This document shows positions 29,901-38,779 of a stretch of 58,875 bases of DNA, piece by piece. Made by a program: the position numbers and the translations under genes. Each line of letters begins with the position of its first letter. Positions within the stretch are counted from its first letter, which is position 1. Source of the DNA: Caryophanales bacterium UBA6879 (lineage in GTDB: Bacteria; Bacillota_I; Bacilli_A; RFN20; CAG-288); the NCBI GenBank assembly GCA_002449135.1, contig DKCH01000057.1, positions 13,954 through 72,828 on the forward strand, given 5' to 3'. The notes under the pieces were generated by a model that saw nothing but the letters and a program-made list of their open reading frames with translations, was not told the origin of the DNA and did no database searches.

Positions 29901-31412
29901 TAAAATAGGCATATTGTTATTTTGCAAAGCTTCGTTTAAAAAGCCAAAATCGAAAACAGCATTATGAGAAACCAAAGTACATCCTTTTACAAAAGTAACA
30001 ATATCTTCCAAAGCTCTTTTAATTGGTTTCCCTGATGCAACATCTTCATCAGTAATTCCTGTTAAATTTTTTGTAACTTCCGATAATTTTTTATCTGGAT
30101 TAATAAAAAAGTCAACTTCAGAAACAATTTGTCCATTCTTTACTTTTACTGCACCAAACTCAATAATACGATCATATCTAGCAGATAAACCAGTAGTTTC
30201 CAAATCAAAAACAACATATGTTTGATCCTTTAAAGCTTCATTATTAGGATTAAACACAGTTTTTAAATTAGCATCAACTACATATAATTCACACCCATAG
30301 AGTGGTTTAATTTTACCTTTAGAAAAATCTTGAAATTTTGGAAACCCTTGAACCGCACCATGATCAGTAATACCTAAAGCTTCCCAACCCCAACTAACCG
30401 CAGTATTAATATAATCAGGAATTTCACCAACACCATCCATAGTAGACATCTTAGTATGAAGATGTAATTCTATTCTCTTTTGGCCTGGATAATTATCCAT
30501 TCTTTTAGGTAAAGGTGGAACTTTTTCTATTGAATAAATTTTTATTACTACTTGCTTTGCATAATCATCATAACTTGGCTCGCCTTTAATTTTAATACGA
30601 TCACCAACTTTCAAATCCATAATCGCTTCTTTAGTAAATTTCTTATTTTCAAAAAGATTTGAAAGCATACCAAAAGTACCATCTTCATAAAATATTTCAG
30701 CCATTACTTTAGTATGATTCTTAATTTCTTTCACATTTAATTGAAAAATATTACCAGTAACTTCAACTCTCTTTAAAGTTAATGTCGCTGCATCTTTTAA
30801 TTTACAAGGTATAAACTCTTGCTCTTGCTTTTTTCTAAACAAGTATTCTTGCTGTTGCAATTTAAACTGTTCTTGATTAGCTAAAGTTTCTTGCTTAAAT
30901 TCACTATCAACTTTTTCTGAAGAAACTAAATCATCATTAAAAGAAGGTAAATGACCTAGTTGAACCTTTAAATTAATTCCTGCTCTTTTTAATAAATCAA
31001 CTAGTGGTGTAACAGCATTCATTAATTTATTAACATCTAATTCTGACTGATATTCAAATACAATTTCACTATTATATAAGTCAATATAGTATGAAGATAA
31101 TAAATTTTCAAATCCATATTCAGCAGTATAATCTTTTATAAATTTATTAAGTAAACTTAAACTTGGTTTTTCTAAATAAATAAAACTAAGTTCAGAAGCA
31201 AAGCCACTATCCAACTTTGCAAAACTATCAATATCTTTAAAAAAACTGGTTATGATTTTATAGTCTAAAATATGTGGAAAAACTACCTCAGCTTGAAAAG
31301 TTTCACTAGCATTAGTAACCCTATAGCTTTTAAAATAGCCCTGGCTAATAATTGGATCATCAGTATAAACAAAACCTATTTTACTTAAAAATTTATTAAA
31401 TAGCCTATCCAT
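26991..31412 (-). CDS. polC: DNA polymerase III PolC-type alpha subunit with 3'-5' exonuclease
   Basis: A 1473-residue replicative polymerase of the low-GC Gram-positive type. Domains in order: N-terminal domain, OB fold (about 215-300), PHP domain beginning IELHLHTKMSTMDG (about 315), DEDDh exonuclease inserted in PHP (FDLETTGL, then SHNAVFDFGFL and the final HRANYDAEV), then the polymerase with a zinc ribbon (CPNPNC and CPICH), the catalytic region PDIDLNFPPDYQ, and helix-hairpin-helix at the end. Typical length is about 1440. It lies in the conserved rseP-polC order. AGGAG precedes the start by four bases. Confidence 0.98.
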   Translation of the reverse strand: MDRLFNKFLSKIGFVYTDDPIISQGYFKSYRVTNASETFQAEVVFPHILDYKIITSFFKDIDSFAKLDSGFASELSFIYLEKPSLSLLNKFIKDYTAEYGFENLLSSYYIDLYNSEIVFEYQSELDVNKLMNAVTPLVDLLKRAGINLKVQLGHLPSFNDDLVSSEKVDSEFKQETLANQEQFKLQQQEYLFRKKQEQEFIPCKLKDAATLTLKRVEVTGNIFQLNVKEIKNHTKVMAEIFYEDGTFGMLSNLFENKKFTKEAIMDLKVGDRIKIKGEPSYDDYAKQVVIKIYSIEKVPPLPKRMDNYPGQKRIELHLHTKMSTMDGVGEIPDYINTAVSWGWEALGITDHGAVQGFPKFQDFSKGKIKPLYGCELYVVDANLKTVFNPNNEALKDQTYVVFDLETTGLSARYDRIIEFGAVKVKNGQIVSEVDFFINPDKKLSEVTKNLTGITDEDVASGKPIKRALEDIVTFVKGCTLVSHNAVFDFGFLNEALQNNNMPILTNKVIDTLPLSRILFQDIRSHTLGDVCKKLDVVYDKDEAHRANYDAEVLNSCWQYIEQSLINIKRDFTLNDLSHVIDFLGDSKKQEEIRKNIILQARHPMHVIAYARDKQGLKDLFQIISDSCIKYISGVPRVPKDELQAYREHLLLGSACENGEVFEAAMTRGKSVTEEIMKFYDYIEVQPPANFSHLVAKGSLSSFDDVYKIIRDIVDMAKEINKLVVATSDCHYIEKEDKIFRDVFVFAKGLKGVRHPLNPFSRDKQKYYDNPDQFLRTTEEMIEEFSFLNNEELVKEIVITNTHKVADMISSDVHPIHDYLAAPIIDNCDVLLKNKVMETAHKLYGDPLPKIVADRLEAEMSGISANHFEVIYWIASKLVTQANADGYLVGSRGSVGSSLVATMAGITEVNPLQPHYRCPNPNCKHLEWIDNTTYPDIRSGFDLPDKECPICHTKMVHDGHNIPFATFIGFHAEKTPDIDLNFPPDYQPHAHDLTRILLTEESGNQVFKAGTTETVAEKNAIGYAKGYFEALEKHPELNIVASNVPRSELTRLALKCEGVKRTTGQHPGGIIVIPRGKDVTDFTPIQYPSDDTSKSWYTSHFDYNQMHDTILKLDLLGHVDPQALKMMSENSHKDLYSIPFNDPEVLSLFTSTKALKLGHNYLNVNVGTMGMPEFGTRFSMSMLEETKPTTFADLLIISGLSHGTDVYAGNQQILIKEGITNLRGVIGCRDDIMMTLHDTYGIPFDDAFQIMEITRHGKFNPTVKKTYEKFVKYKQEMIDHKVPDYFINSCIKIKYLFPKAHAAAYVMMALRVGWFKVHDPLSFYATYFSVRLDQYEISTMVKGLQACLNRLNELKEKKANFKVTPTEEDLILCLQMSIEMLDRGFKFEKIDVNKSEATRFIINWKNKSLIPPFSSLAGIGESAAVSVIEARNKAPFKSIDDFIKRTSISTTKVQELKALGAFNDLPESDEITLF

Positions 31413-31462
31413 AAAATCTCCTAGCTAAACTATTTTAGCAAATTTTAAAATCTAAAGTTTCA

Positions 31463-32890
31463 CTAAATTGCAGGTGAGACTATATCTTTAATTACTAAAA
31501 CAACCATTAAAATAATAAGTAAACACATGCCAACCATTGACATTATATTTTTAATTTTCTTATATGTTTTATTATTTTTTAAAGATTTATTTTCATCCGC
31601 TTGTTTTAATTGTTCCAATTCACTTTCGGAAAGTTTCTTCATCTTATATTTTATTTTTCTTACTAACTTTTGAATATTAAAATATATACCTTCACAAATA
31701 GTAATTAAAATTTGCCAACCATCTAAAGCAGGGAATGGTAACAAATTCATTACAGCTAAGTTAACAGAAATCAAAGCCCATAAATTTAAAAATGAACCGA
31801 TTCCTAAAGCTTGAGCTTGAGCAGATAATTTAAAAATTGAAATAACACCACCAACTTGTGACCAAGTAGCTGGATTAAATAAAGCAGCAATTGAAACAAA
31901 CAAAGCTGAACAATAATAACACCATTGCTCCCATGCTACTTTTGCACCTTCAGCAAAAGAATATTTAAAATGTATACGATATGAACCAATTCCTAAATTT
32001 TCATAACCGCCATTACTAGTGGCTTTGGATAATACTTTAGTAGTATAAACTTTAGAAGGTGGAATATTAGCTAATTCACTTTCATTATTTACTTCATTTC
32101 CTTTAACAAAACTAAAAGTAATTTCACGATAATCATAAGAAAACTTGGATGGATACTCTACTTTTTCAGTCTCAGTATAATAAACATTAGAAAGTAAAGT
32201 ATTTAAAGCATTATTTAATTCAACTTTATTATCAACATCATTTTCATTAGAATAAGCATAACGACTAATATTAGACTCAATTGTTTCAACTTTTATATCA
32301 GTTCCAGAACCGCCTTCAGGTAAAAAATGATAAGTAATTTTAACATGTCTAATATAATCACCATCACTTAAAGTAACATTATCAACTTTATTGCCATTTA
32401 AATAAACCTCATTTTGAGTTTTTAAAACGCCTTCATTATTTACGTAAACTCTACTAGAAGCAATATTATTAGTAACTTGAGTACAGGCAGTAAAAGAAAA
32501 TAATAGTAAAATATAGCCTAAAACAAAATTCATAAAAACACCAGCAGCCATAATAATTACCTGCTTCCATCTAGATTTACCTTCTAAAGTGCGATCATGA
32601 GGAACAATAATAGACTTATCTACCCCTTCAACATCTTCTAAATCTTCTCCAGCCATAGAAACATAGCCACCAATAGGTAAAGCCCTAATTGAAAAAGCAG
32701 TTTCTTGTTTCTTTTGTTTATTAGGTTTCTTTTGATAAATTAATGGTCCCATACCAACTGAAAACTCATAGCAATAAACCTTAAAAATCTTTGCAGCTGA
32801 TAAATGACCTGCTTCATGAATAACAACCAAAATAGATAGTGATAATAGAAAAACAATAATATCTAAGACAGTTTGCCAAAATCCACTCAT
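31463..32890 (-). CDS. rseP: Site-2 membrane metalloprotease RseP/RasP
   Basis: A 475-residue intramembrane zinc protease. HEAGH is at residues 25-29 in the first membrane segment, and the third zinc ligand motif LPFPALDGWQ lies in a later segment. The region between them (about 150-310) should hold a PDZ domain, but only a weak trace (LSDGDYI) is visible and the stretch is longer and richer in Asn/Ser/Glu than normal. In other bacteria the protease cuts anti-sigma factors and leftover signal peptides. The last 60 residues add a Lys-rich loop and a final membrane segment. It follows dxr and precedes polC as in B. subtilis. GTAGGAG is the ribosome site. Confidence 0.92.
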   Translation of the reverse strand: MSGFWQTVLDIIVFLLSLSILVVIHEAGHLSAAKIFKVYCYEFSVGMGPLIYQKKPNKQKKQETAFSIRALPIGGYVSMAGEDLEDVEGVDKSIIVPHDRTLEGKSRWKQVIIMAAGVFMNFVLGYILLLFSFTACTQVTNNIASSRVYVNNEGVLKTQNEVYLNGNKVDNVTLSDGDYIRHVKITYHFLPEGGSGTDIKVETIESNISRYAYSNENDVDNKVELNNALNTLLSNVYYTETEKVEYPSKFSYDYREITFSFVKGNEVNNESELANIPPSKVYTTKVLSKATSNGGYENLGIGSYRIHFKYSFAEGAKVAWEQWCYYCSALFVSIAALFNPATWSQVGGVISIFKLSAQAQALGIGSFLNLWALISVNLAVMNLLPFPALDGWQILITICEGIYFNIQKLVRKIKYKMKKLSESELEQLKQADENKSLKNNKTYKKIKNIMSMVGMCLLIILMVVLVIKDIVSPAI

Positions 32891-32968
32891 TTTAATCTCC
32901 TACTAACAATAAAACATTGTATTAAATATTTTAATATATCTATAAATAAATTAACAAGTAATTTAATA

Positions 32969-34114
32969 TCAAGCTCTTTTATACTTCTTAACAAGTTCTC
33001 TTAGTTTTGAATCAGTCTCTTCTAATTCTTCATAATTCATTTCTTTTTTATTAATTAAATTTTCTTTTACAATTTTTTCTTCTAAATTTAAAAAATCTAG
33101 ATATGTTAATTCATTATTAACTAATAATTTAATTAGTTCCTCATCAACAGCATTTAAAACTACCATATTTAAAGGATTTAATTTAAAAACATCTAAAACC
33201 AATTTAAATAAAGGATAACGTTTAACATTAAACTCTCTAAAATTTAATGAACATTTTCTATTAAAATCAACTGCTTTATAATCCATATTTATTCTTTTAG
33301 CTTCATTTAAAGCATAAGAAATTGGAATTCTCATATCAGAAGGACCAACTTCAAATAAATAAGAATTATCTTTAAACTCTAAAGCAGAATGAATTTCAGA
33401 CTCATCATTAATTAAAACTGAAATATTATTAATATCCCAATTAAATAAATAACTTGCTTCAATAAATTCAAAACCTTTATTAACCATAGTTGTAGAATCT
33501 ACAGTTATCCTTTTACCCATTTTCCAAGTTGGATGATTTAAAACATCTTTGATAGTTACTTTAGATAATTCTTCTAAAGGATAATCTCTTAAAGCTCCAC
33601 CTGAAGCAGTAATTATCATCCTTTTAACTTCTTTTCTATTTGAATGCTTTAGAAGCTTATATAAAGCCACATGCTCTGAATCAATAGGATATAATTTACC
33701 AAATCCTTGGCTTAATAAATTATTAATTAATATGCCACCAACTACTAAAGATTCTTTATTAGCTAAACAAAGAGTCTTGTTTAATTTTAAAGCAGTTAAA
33801 CTTGGCTTTAGCCCAGCAAAACCTACTAAAGAATTAATAATCTTTTGACTTTTTACAGCATTTAATAAATCAATATTAGAATCTTTTCCACTAAAAACGA
33901 AATAGTTAGGATATTCTTTTTTAAATTCATTTGCTTTTTCCTCATTTAAAATAGCAACATACTTTAAATTAGGTAACTTACATAATTGTTCTTTTAAAAC
34001 ATCAATTTTAGAATTTAAAGAAAGACCTTCCACCTCAAATCCTTCTTTACATGCAACATCAATACTTTGTAAACCAATAGAGCCTGTAGCTCCTAAAATT
34101 GTAATTTTTTCCAT
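32969..34114 (-). CDS. dxr: 1-deoxy-D-xylulose 5-phosphate reductoisomerase
   Basis: A 381-residue enzyme of the MEP isoprenoid pathway that converts DXP to MEP with NADPH. Rossmann loop LGATGSIGLQSIDV is at residues 7-20. The metal-binding and substrate motifs PIDSEHVALYKLL and ITASGGALRD are present. Length is normal (about 380-400). It ends in a TGA stop. It overlaps cdsA by one base (TAATG). With ispE at 37885 in the same window, this shows that the cell makes isoprenoids by the MEP path, which feeds UppS in the same operon. Confidence 0.96.
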   Translation of the reverse strand: MEKITILGATGSIGLQSIDVACKEGFEVEGLSLNSKIDVLKEQLCKLPNLKYVAILNEEKANEFKKEYPNYFVFSGKDSNIDLLNAVKSQKIINSLVGFAGLKPSLTALKLNKTLCLANKESLVVGGILINNLLSQGFGKLYPIDSEHVALYKLLKHSNRKEVKRMIITASGGALRDYPLEELSKVTIKDVLNHPTWKMGKRITVDSTTMVNKGFEFIEASYLFNWDINNISVLINDESEIHSALEFKDNSYLFEVGPSDMRIPISYALNEAKRINMDYKAVDFNRKCSLNFREFNVKRYPLFKLVLDVFKLNPLNMVVLNAVDEELIKLLVNNELTYLDFLNLEEKIVKENLINKKEMNYEELEETDSKLRELVKKYKRA

Positions 34115-35076
34115 TAGAATGTCCAGCTATGTATAATACAATAAATCAACGAAGCCATCAAAATAGAAGAGAAAATTAAAGAATCAACTCTATCTAAAAC
34201 TCCACCATGACCAGGTAATAAATTTGAAAAGTCCTTTAAAGCAAAGAAACGCTTAACTAAGGATAAAAGTAAATCACCAAAAACTGCAGCCAAAGGTAAA
34301 ACTAATGAAAACATAATAAGAAATCCAGGACCGTTAGTTTTAACAGAAAAAATAGGTGAAATATCAGTTGGTAAAATAGGTATTTCATAATAATCCATCA
34401 AAAAAGCAAAAAGGAATGAAAACAAAAATGAAATAACAATACCCCCAATAAATCCTTCCCAGGTTTTATGAGGAGAAATAGTTTTAGCCATGTGGTGCTT
34501 ACCAAATAAGATTCCAACAAAATACGCACCAATATCATTAAAAATTACAGCAATAATCAAATATACACAAAGTAAAGAAGATCTCCAACCATCTTGTAAA
34601 TAAAAAGAATTAGGTAAATATCTAACATATAACATAGATAAAAAACCCATAGCCAAATAAAGTCCCATAGAAAATATATAACAGGCATTATTTAAAGTGA
34701 AATTATTAAAAAATAAACAACAAGAAAATAACAAGAAGAAAAATAAACCTATATATAAAGGTGAAACATTAAAATTATTTAAAACAAACAAGTTATTATT
34801 TTTAATAAAATTAAAAGACTCCTGTTCCAATAAAAATGGTGAAAAAGCCATTAATAAAACCATTACAAAAGTAATAATAGTAACTAAAGGATTAAATAAA
34901 GTATGGTTAGAAGCATGAATAACTTCATAAATTCCTAAAATACAAATTAAAAATAAAGCAACATAAAAATACCAACTACCAAAAACCAAACATGGAACTA
35001 AAATAGCGCATAAAATTACAGCAGTAATAATTCTTTTTAACATAACATGATAAGAAGATGATGTTAATCTATTCAT
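34114..35076 (-). CDS. cdsA: Phosphatidate cytidylyltransferase
   Basis: A 320-residue membrane enzyme that makes CDP-diacylglycerol for phospholipid synthesis. It has about eight hydrophobic segments and the family signature in the second half: DIGAYFVGILFG, SPHKTWEGFIGG and VFGDLLLSLVKR followed by KDFSNLLPGHGGVLDRVDS. The start at ATG 35076 has GGGGGA upstream; an internal ATG at residue 12 is an alternative. It overlaps the end of uppS by 8 bp. Gene order uppS-cdsA-dxr-rseP is the same as in B. subtilis. Confidence 0.96.
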   Translation of the reverse strand: MNRLTSSSYHVMLKRIITAVILCAILVPCLVFGSWYFYVALFLICILGIYEVIHASNHTLFNPLVTIITFVMVLLMAFSPFLLEQESFNFIKNNNLFVLNNFNVSPLYIGLFFFLLFSCCLFFNNFTLNNACYIFSMGLYLAMGFLSMLYVRYLPNSFYLQDGWRSSLLCVYLIIAVIFNDIGAYFVGILFGKHHMAKTISPHKTWEGFIGGIVISFLFSFLFAFLMDYYEIPILPTDISPIFSVKTNGPGFLIMFSLVLPLAAVFGDLLLSLVKRFFALKDFSNLLPGHGGVLDRVDSLIFSSILMASLIYCIIHSWTF

Positions 35077-35803
35077 TTTTTAGTCCCCCAAAACGACGAT
35101 TACGATTTTGATAATCTTGTAAACAATTTTCTAAATCAATTTTAGAAAAAGACGGCCAATATTGCTTTGGAAAAACAAACTCAGCATAAGCAGCTTCCCA
35201 TAATAAACAATTAGAAAGTCTTTGTTCTCCACTAGTTCTAATTAATAAATCCACAGGTGGTAATAAATTATATAAATTGTCATTTATAGTTTGTTCAGTA
35301 ATTTCATCTATTTTAATTTCATTATTTTGAACTTTTTTAGCAATTTGTTTACAAGCATAAACTATTTCTCTTCTTCCACCATAATTAAACAAGACATTGA
35401 AAACATGTTTATTAAATTGTTTAGTTTTATTTATTGCCTCATCCATTGTTTCTTTTACATCGCTAGGTATTCTAGGATCATCTAAATCACCAGAAATAGT
35501 AATTCTAGTTTCTTTTTTTATAAAGTCATCAATGTTATCTTTAAAAAATGTTTTTAATAAATTAAACAAAAAAGAAATTTCTGCTTGTGGCCTATTCCAA
35601 TTTTCTGTAGAAAAACAAAAAAGAGAGACAACTTTTATCCCATAGTCAAAAAAACAAAGATCAACAATTTCTTTAATCTTTTTTACCCCAGCTTTATGTC
35701 CTAATGAACGTGGAAGCAATCTTTTTTTAGCCCAACGCCCATTACCATCCATAATAAAGGCAAGATGATCAAGTTTTTTAGTTAAGATAAATTTGTCTTC
35801 CAT
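35069..35803 (-). CDS. uppS: Undecaprenyl diphosphate synthase
   Basis: A 244-residue cis-prenyltransferase. Motifs: AFIMDGNGRWAK with the catalytic Asp19, LGHKAG, FSTENWNRP and the final DLLIRTSGEQRLSN. It makes the C55 lipid carrier for cell-wall and surface polymers from farnesyl diphosphate and IPP. Its presence supports a cell that makes peptidoglycan or another C55-carried surface polymer, but it is not proof of a wall. It starts 3 bp after the frr stop without a clear ribosome site, so coupling is probable. Confidence 0.96.
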   Translation of the reverse strand: MEDKFILTKKLDHLAFIMDGNGRWAKKRLLPRSLGHKAGVKKIKEIVDLCFFDYGIKVVSLFCFSTENWNRPQAEISFLFNLLKTFFKDNIDDFIKKETRITISGDLDDPRIPSDVKETMDEAINKTKQFNKHVFNVLFNYGGRREIVYACKQIAKKVQNNEIKIDEITEQTINDNLYNLLPPVDLLIRTSGEQRLSNCLLWEAAYAEFVFPKQYWPSFSKIDLENCLQDYQNRNRRFGGLKNE

Positions 35804-35806
35804 TTA

Positions 35807-36352
35807 TTAGAGAGTTAATAATTCTTTCTCTTTAGTAGCAAAAATAGTATCAATAGTTTTGTTATATTTATCAGTAACCTTTTGAATATCATCTTGGATA
35901 TCAAAAACCATATCCTTAGATAAAGTAGTATCCTTTTTTAACTTATTCATGAATTCGCCTCTAACAGCTCTAATAGAAGATTTAGCTTTATCAGAATAAG
36001 TCTTTGCTTGCTTAACAAATTCTTTACGTCTATCACCAGTTAAAGAAGGAAAATTTAAAACAATATTTGTTCCATTAATAACTGGGTTAACACCTAAATC
36101 AGATTCACCAATAGCTTTAACAATATCTTTAATTGAAGTTGGATCATAAGGTTTAACTACTAATTGAGTAGGTAAAGGTGCTGAGATACCAGCAATAATC
36201 TTAATTTGAGTTTTTTCCCCATAATAATCAACATAAACCTTATCTAAAACTGAAGCAGAGACGACTCCAGATCTAATAGTCTTTAAGCCATTTTTAAGAT
36301 TTTCAACGACCTTAGACATTTCTTGGTCACATTTTTGAACAATTTCTTCCAT
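35807..36352 (-). CDS. frr: Ribosome recycling factor
   Basis: A 181-residue protein of the normal length (about 185). The typical helical hairpin with ENLKNGLKTIRSG near the start and SLTGDRRKEFVKQAK in the second half is present. RRF with EF-G splits the post-termination ribosome. AAAGG precedes the ATG and the gene is 14 bp downstream of pyrH, the usual order. Confidence 0.97.
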   Translation of the reverse strand: MEEIVQKCDQEMSKVVENLKNGLKTIRSGVVSASVLDKVYVDYYGEKTQIKIIAGISAPLPTQLVVKPYDPTSIKDIVKAIGESDLGVNPVINGTNIVLNFPSLTGDRRKEFVKQAKTYSDKAKSSIRAVRGEFMNKLKKDTTLSKDMVFDIQDDIQKVTDKYNKTIDTIFATKEKELLTL

Positions 36353-36366
36353 AATTTAAAACCTTT

Positions 36367-37080
36367 CTATTTATGAATAATCGTACCGATCTTTTCATCA
36401 TTTAATATTTTAACAAAATTTTGCTTATCACCCATATCAAAAACGCAAATTGTAATATCACTTTCTCTTAATAAAGAAATAGCAGTAGAATCTATAACCT
36501 TAAGATTTCTTTGTAAGACTTCATCATAAGTAATATCCTTAATAAGCTTAGCATTTTTATTTGTACGAGGATCAGAATCAAAAACCCCTTCTACGCCGTT
36601 TTTAGCCATAAAAATTGCATTACAATTTAATTCTTTAGCTCTTAAAGCTGCTGCAGTATCAGTTGTAAAGTAAGGATTACCAATCCCCCCTGCAAAAATT
36701 ACTACTCTACCTTTTTCTAAATGTCTAATAGCTTTCTTTTGAATATATGGTTCTGCTACTTGATTAACACTAATAGCAGACATTACACGATTATCTACAC
36801 CAACATTAGATAAAGTGGAACCGATAGCCATGGCATTAATAATAGTACCTAACATTCCCATATAATCAGCAGTTGCATGTTCAATACCAATACTATCTGC
36901 TAATCTTCCTCTCCAAATATTACCAGCACCACAAACTACACAAACCTGACAAGATAAAGAAGCTAATTCTTTAATTGACAAAGCAATATTTTTTAAAAAC
37001 TTAGCATCAAGTATTTGATCATCAGAAAAATCTTTTAAGGCTTCGCCAGATAACTTTACTAAAATTCTTTTATATTTCAT
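36367..37080 (-). CDS. pyrH: UMP kinase
   Basis: A 237-residue amino-acid-kinase-fold enzyme that phosphorylates UMP to UDP. Motifs KLSGEAL at the start and GGIGNPYFTTDTAAALRA (the UMP-binding region) are present. It heads the operon pyrH-frr-uppS-cdsA-dxr-rseP-polC-lemA-like-pepF. In most Firmicutes rpsB and tsf lie just before pyrH; here those two are 8 kb away (45157-47163). A TAGGAG ribosome site is seen. A TATAAT box lies about 85 nt upstream in the divergent gap, with only a weak -35. Confidence 0.97.
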   Translation of the reverse strand: MKYKRILVKLSGEALKDFSDDQILDAKFLKNIALSIKELASLSCQVCVVCGAGNIWRGRLADSIGIEHATADYMGMLGTIINAMAIGSTLSNVGVDNRVMSAISVNQVAEPYIQKKAIRHLEKGRVVIFAGGIGNPYFTTDTAAALRAKELNCNAIFMAKNGVEGVFDSDPRTNKNAKLIKDITYDEVLQRNLKVIDSTAISLLRESDITICVFDMGDKQNFVKILNDEKIGTIIHK

Positions 37081-37289
37081 AGCTTACTCCTAACTTTCTT
37101 TAATATTCTAAACTAATTAAATTAATATTTACACTAAAAGCTTACTTTTAAATATAAATTATAAGCAACAAAACTATAAATACTTAAAAATTCAAATTAA
37201 TTTATTCTTTATGTATTAATAAACATTTACAATATTTTTACATTTTACTAAAATATAAAATAATATACTAAATAAAAAAGGAGATTATT
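37081..37289. other. Divergent intergenic region between pyrH and the small membrane protein
   Basis: These 209 bp are strongly AT-rich and separate the divergent pyrH operon and the rightward gene at 37290. A promoter for the rightward gene is clear (37226-37254). For pyrH only a TATAAT box near 37160 (minus strand) is visible. I see no RNA gene or repeat here. Confidence 0.5.
37226..37254 (+). promoter_or_regulatory. Promoter of the small membrane protein at 37290
   Basis: TTTACA (37226-37231) and TAAAAT (37249-37254) are 17 bp apart. The AAAAAAGGAG ribosome site and ATG follow about 25-35 bp later. Confidence 0.6.
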
Positions 37290-37748
37290 ATGAATATTGA
37301 AATCAATTCAAAAGGAATAAACATAAACTCAAACAAAAATAAAAGTAAGAAATTACAAGCTTTAGCTCATGCTTTGGATTGCTCTTTATATGGTTTACTA
37401 ATATTAACTTATGCGATTTTATCTCTTTTTGTAGAAATCAAATTTGAAAGTGGTCTAAACGCTTGGGCATGCTTATGGCCAATTATTTTATTAGGTAATG
37501 TTCCTAGTGGCATTTTAAAAACAATTGTCTTAAAAAGAGCCAATGAATTTCCTATCTATTCTATTATTTTATTCGCCTATTTATTTATGGGTATGGCTTA
37601 TAATATGTGGCATCCTTACTGGGTTATAATCTTAATTATCCCTATATATTATTTAATTGCCAATTCTATTGATGCTTTAGTAAGCTACTTAAGAAAAAGC
37701 ACAGATGATAATAAAGACATTGATATAGATTATTCTAAAAAAGATTAA
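37290..37748 (+). CDS. Small membrane protein, unknown function
   Basis: A 152-residue protein. The first 25 residues are polar and Asn/Lys-rich (GININSNKNKSKK). Three or four hydrophobic segments follow, and the last 20 residues are charged. The segment WHPYWVIILIIPIYYLI looks like the membrane half that follows the DNA-binding domain in some XRE-type regulators of Firmicutes, but there is no DNA-binding domain here. I cannot assign a function. It has its own promoter and a strong AAGGAG ribosome site, and is followed by a separate promoter for ispE. Confidence 0.7.
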   Translation: MNIEINSKGININSNKNKSKKLQALAHALDCSLYGLLILTYAILSLFVEIKFESGLNAWACLWPIILLGNVPSGILKTIVLKRANEFPIYSIILFAYLFMGMAYNMWHPYWVIILIIPIYYLIANSIDALVSYLRKSTDDNKDIDIDYSKKD

Positions 37749-37826
37749 ACATATTTAATACATATTTCTAAGCAATAAATACATATCAACCTATTTTATA
37801 TAAATTTAATTTATATCCTATTTTTC

Positions 37827-37855
37827 TTGTAAAAATAATAATCTACCACTATAAT
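37827..37855 (+). promoter_or_regulatory. Promoter of ispE-prs
   Basis: TTGTAA (37827-37832) and a perfect TATAAT (37850-37855) are 17 bp apart. The ribosome site AAGGAAAG and the ispE ATG follow within 30 bp. Confidence 0.75.
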
Positions 37856-37884
37856 TTACTTGTCTATAAATTAAGGAAAGATTA

Positions 37885-38748
37885 ATGTTAATACTAAAAG
37901 CTCCTGCAAAGATTAATTTAGCTATCGATGTCTTAAATAAAAGAGATGATGGCTACCATAATATCGATATTGTAACTATTCCTTTAGAGTTACATGATTC
38001 TTTAGAATTAGAGACTTATCCTAAAAAATATGGAACTTTTGTTACTTCTGATGATTCTTCTTTAATTTGTGATGAATCTAACTTAGTTTATATATCTTAT
38101 CGCTTAATGAAATCAACTTTCCATTTAGAACCAGGTTTAAGAATCAAAATTTTCAAAAGAATTCCAATGGAAGCTGGTTTAGGTGGTGGATCAGCTGATG
38201 CCGCAAGTGTTATTAATGCTATTAATAAAATTCATAAATTGAATTTAACTGATCAACAAAAAATTGACTTAGCAATTCAAGTAGGTTCAGATGTTCCTTA
38301 TTGCTTATTTAATAAGCCAGCTAGAATCGAAAAGAAAGGTGAAAAGTTAACTTTTTTAAATCTTAAAAAGAACTATTATGTCTTACTAATTCAACCTAAT
38401 ATGGGCTTATCAACAGCTGGAGTCTATAAACTTTATGATAAAGTTGGAGGAGATAAACCAAATATTGATAAATTAATTCAAGGTTTAGAAACTGACAATG
38501 ATAAATTAATTGAAGATAATATGGTAAATGCCTTACAAAAAGCAGCTACAATAGCCTTACCTGAAATAGGAAATATTATAAATAAGCTAAAAGATGCCGG
38601 TCTAAAAAAGGTAATGATGTCTGGTTCAGGTTCTACTGTCTTTGCTTTAGATGAAGACAAAGAAAAAATAAAAAATATCGCTAAGTTATTTAATGATGAT
38701 AATCATTCTGTATGGGTTACTAAAACAGCTTGCAAAATTAATAAATAA
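37885..38748 (+). CDS. ispE: 4-diphosphocytidyl-2-C-methyl-D-erythritol kinase
   Basis: A 287-residue GHMP kinase of the MEP isoprenoid pathway. The start motif PAKINLAIDVL, the ATP loop PMEAGLGGGSADAA (about 95-108) and the late MMSGSGSTVFAL motif are all present. Length is normal. It pairs with dxr (32969) in the same pathway. prs begins 31 bp later on the same strand. In B. subtilis ispE and prs lie close together too, with purR, yabJ, spoVG and glmU between them; those genes are missing here. Confidence 0.96.
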   Translation: MLILKAPAKINLAIDVLNKRDDGYHNIDIVTIPLELHDSLELETYPKKYGTFVTSDDSSLICDESNLVYISYRLMKSTFHLEPGLRIKIFKRIPMEAGLGGGSADAASVINAINKIHKLNLTDQQKIDLAIQVGSDVPYCLFNKPARIEKKGEKLTFLNLKKNYYVLLIQPNMGLSTAGVYKLYDKVGGDKPNIDKLIQGLETDNDKLIEDNMVNALQKAATIALPEIGNIINKLKDAGLKKVMMSGSGSTVFALDEDKEKIKNIAKLFNDDNHSVWVTKTACKINK

Positions 38749-38779
38749 AAATGAATAAAATAATAAAAAGGAGGATTAT

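Noticed and set aside
32969..34114. UGA read as tryptophan (Mycoplasma-type code)
   Set aside because: Several genes end in TGA within ATGA overlaps and all tryptophans checked are TGG; reading through would disrupt neighbouring starts.
37081..37289. Replication origin or DnaA-box cluster in the divergent AT-rich gap
   Set aside because: No clear TTATCCACA-type boxes and no dnaA or dnaN nearby.
37797..37824. Terminator after the small membrane protein at 37290
   Set aside because: The 8 bp stem is AT only and the T run is broken by CC; too weak to call.
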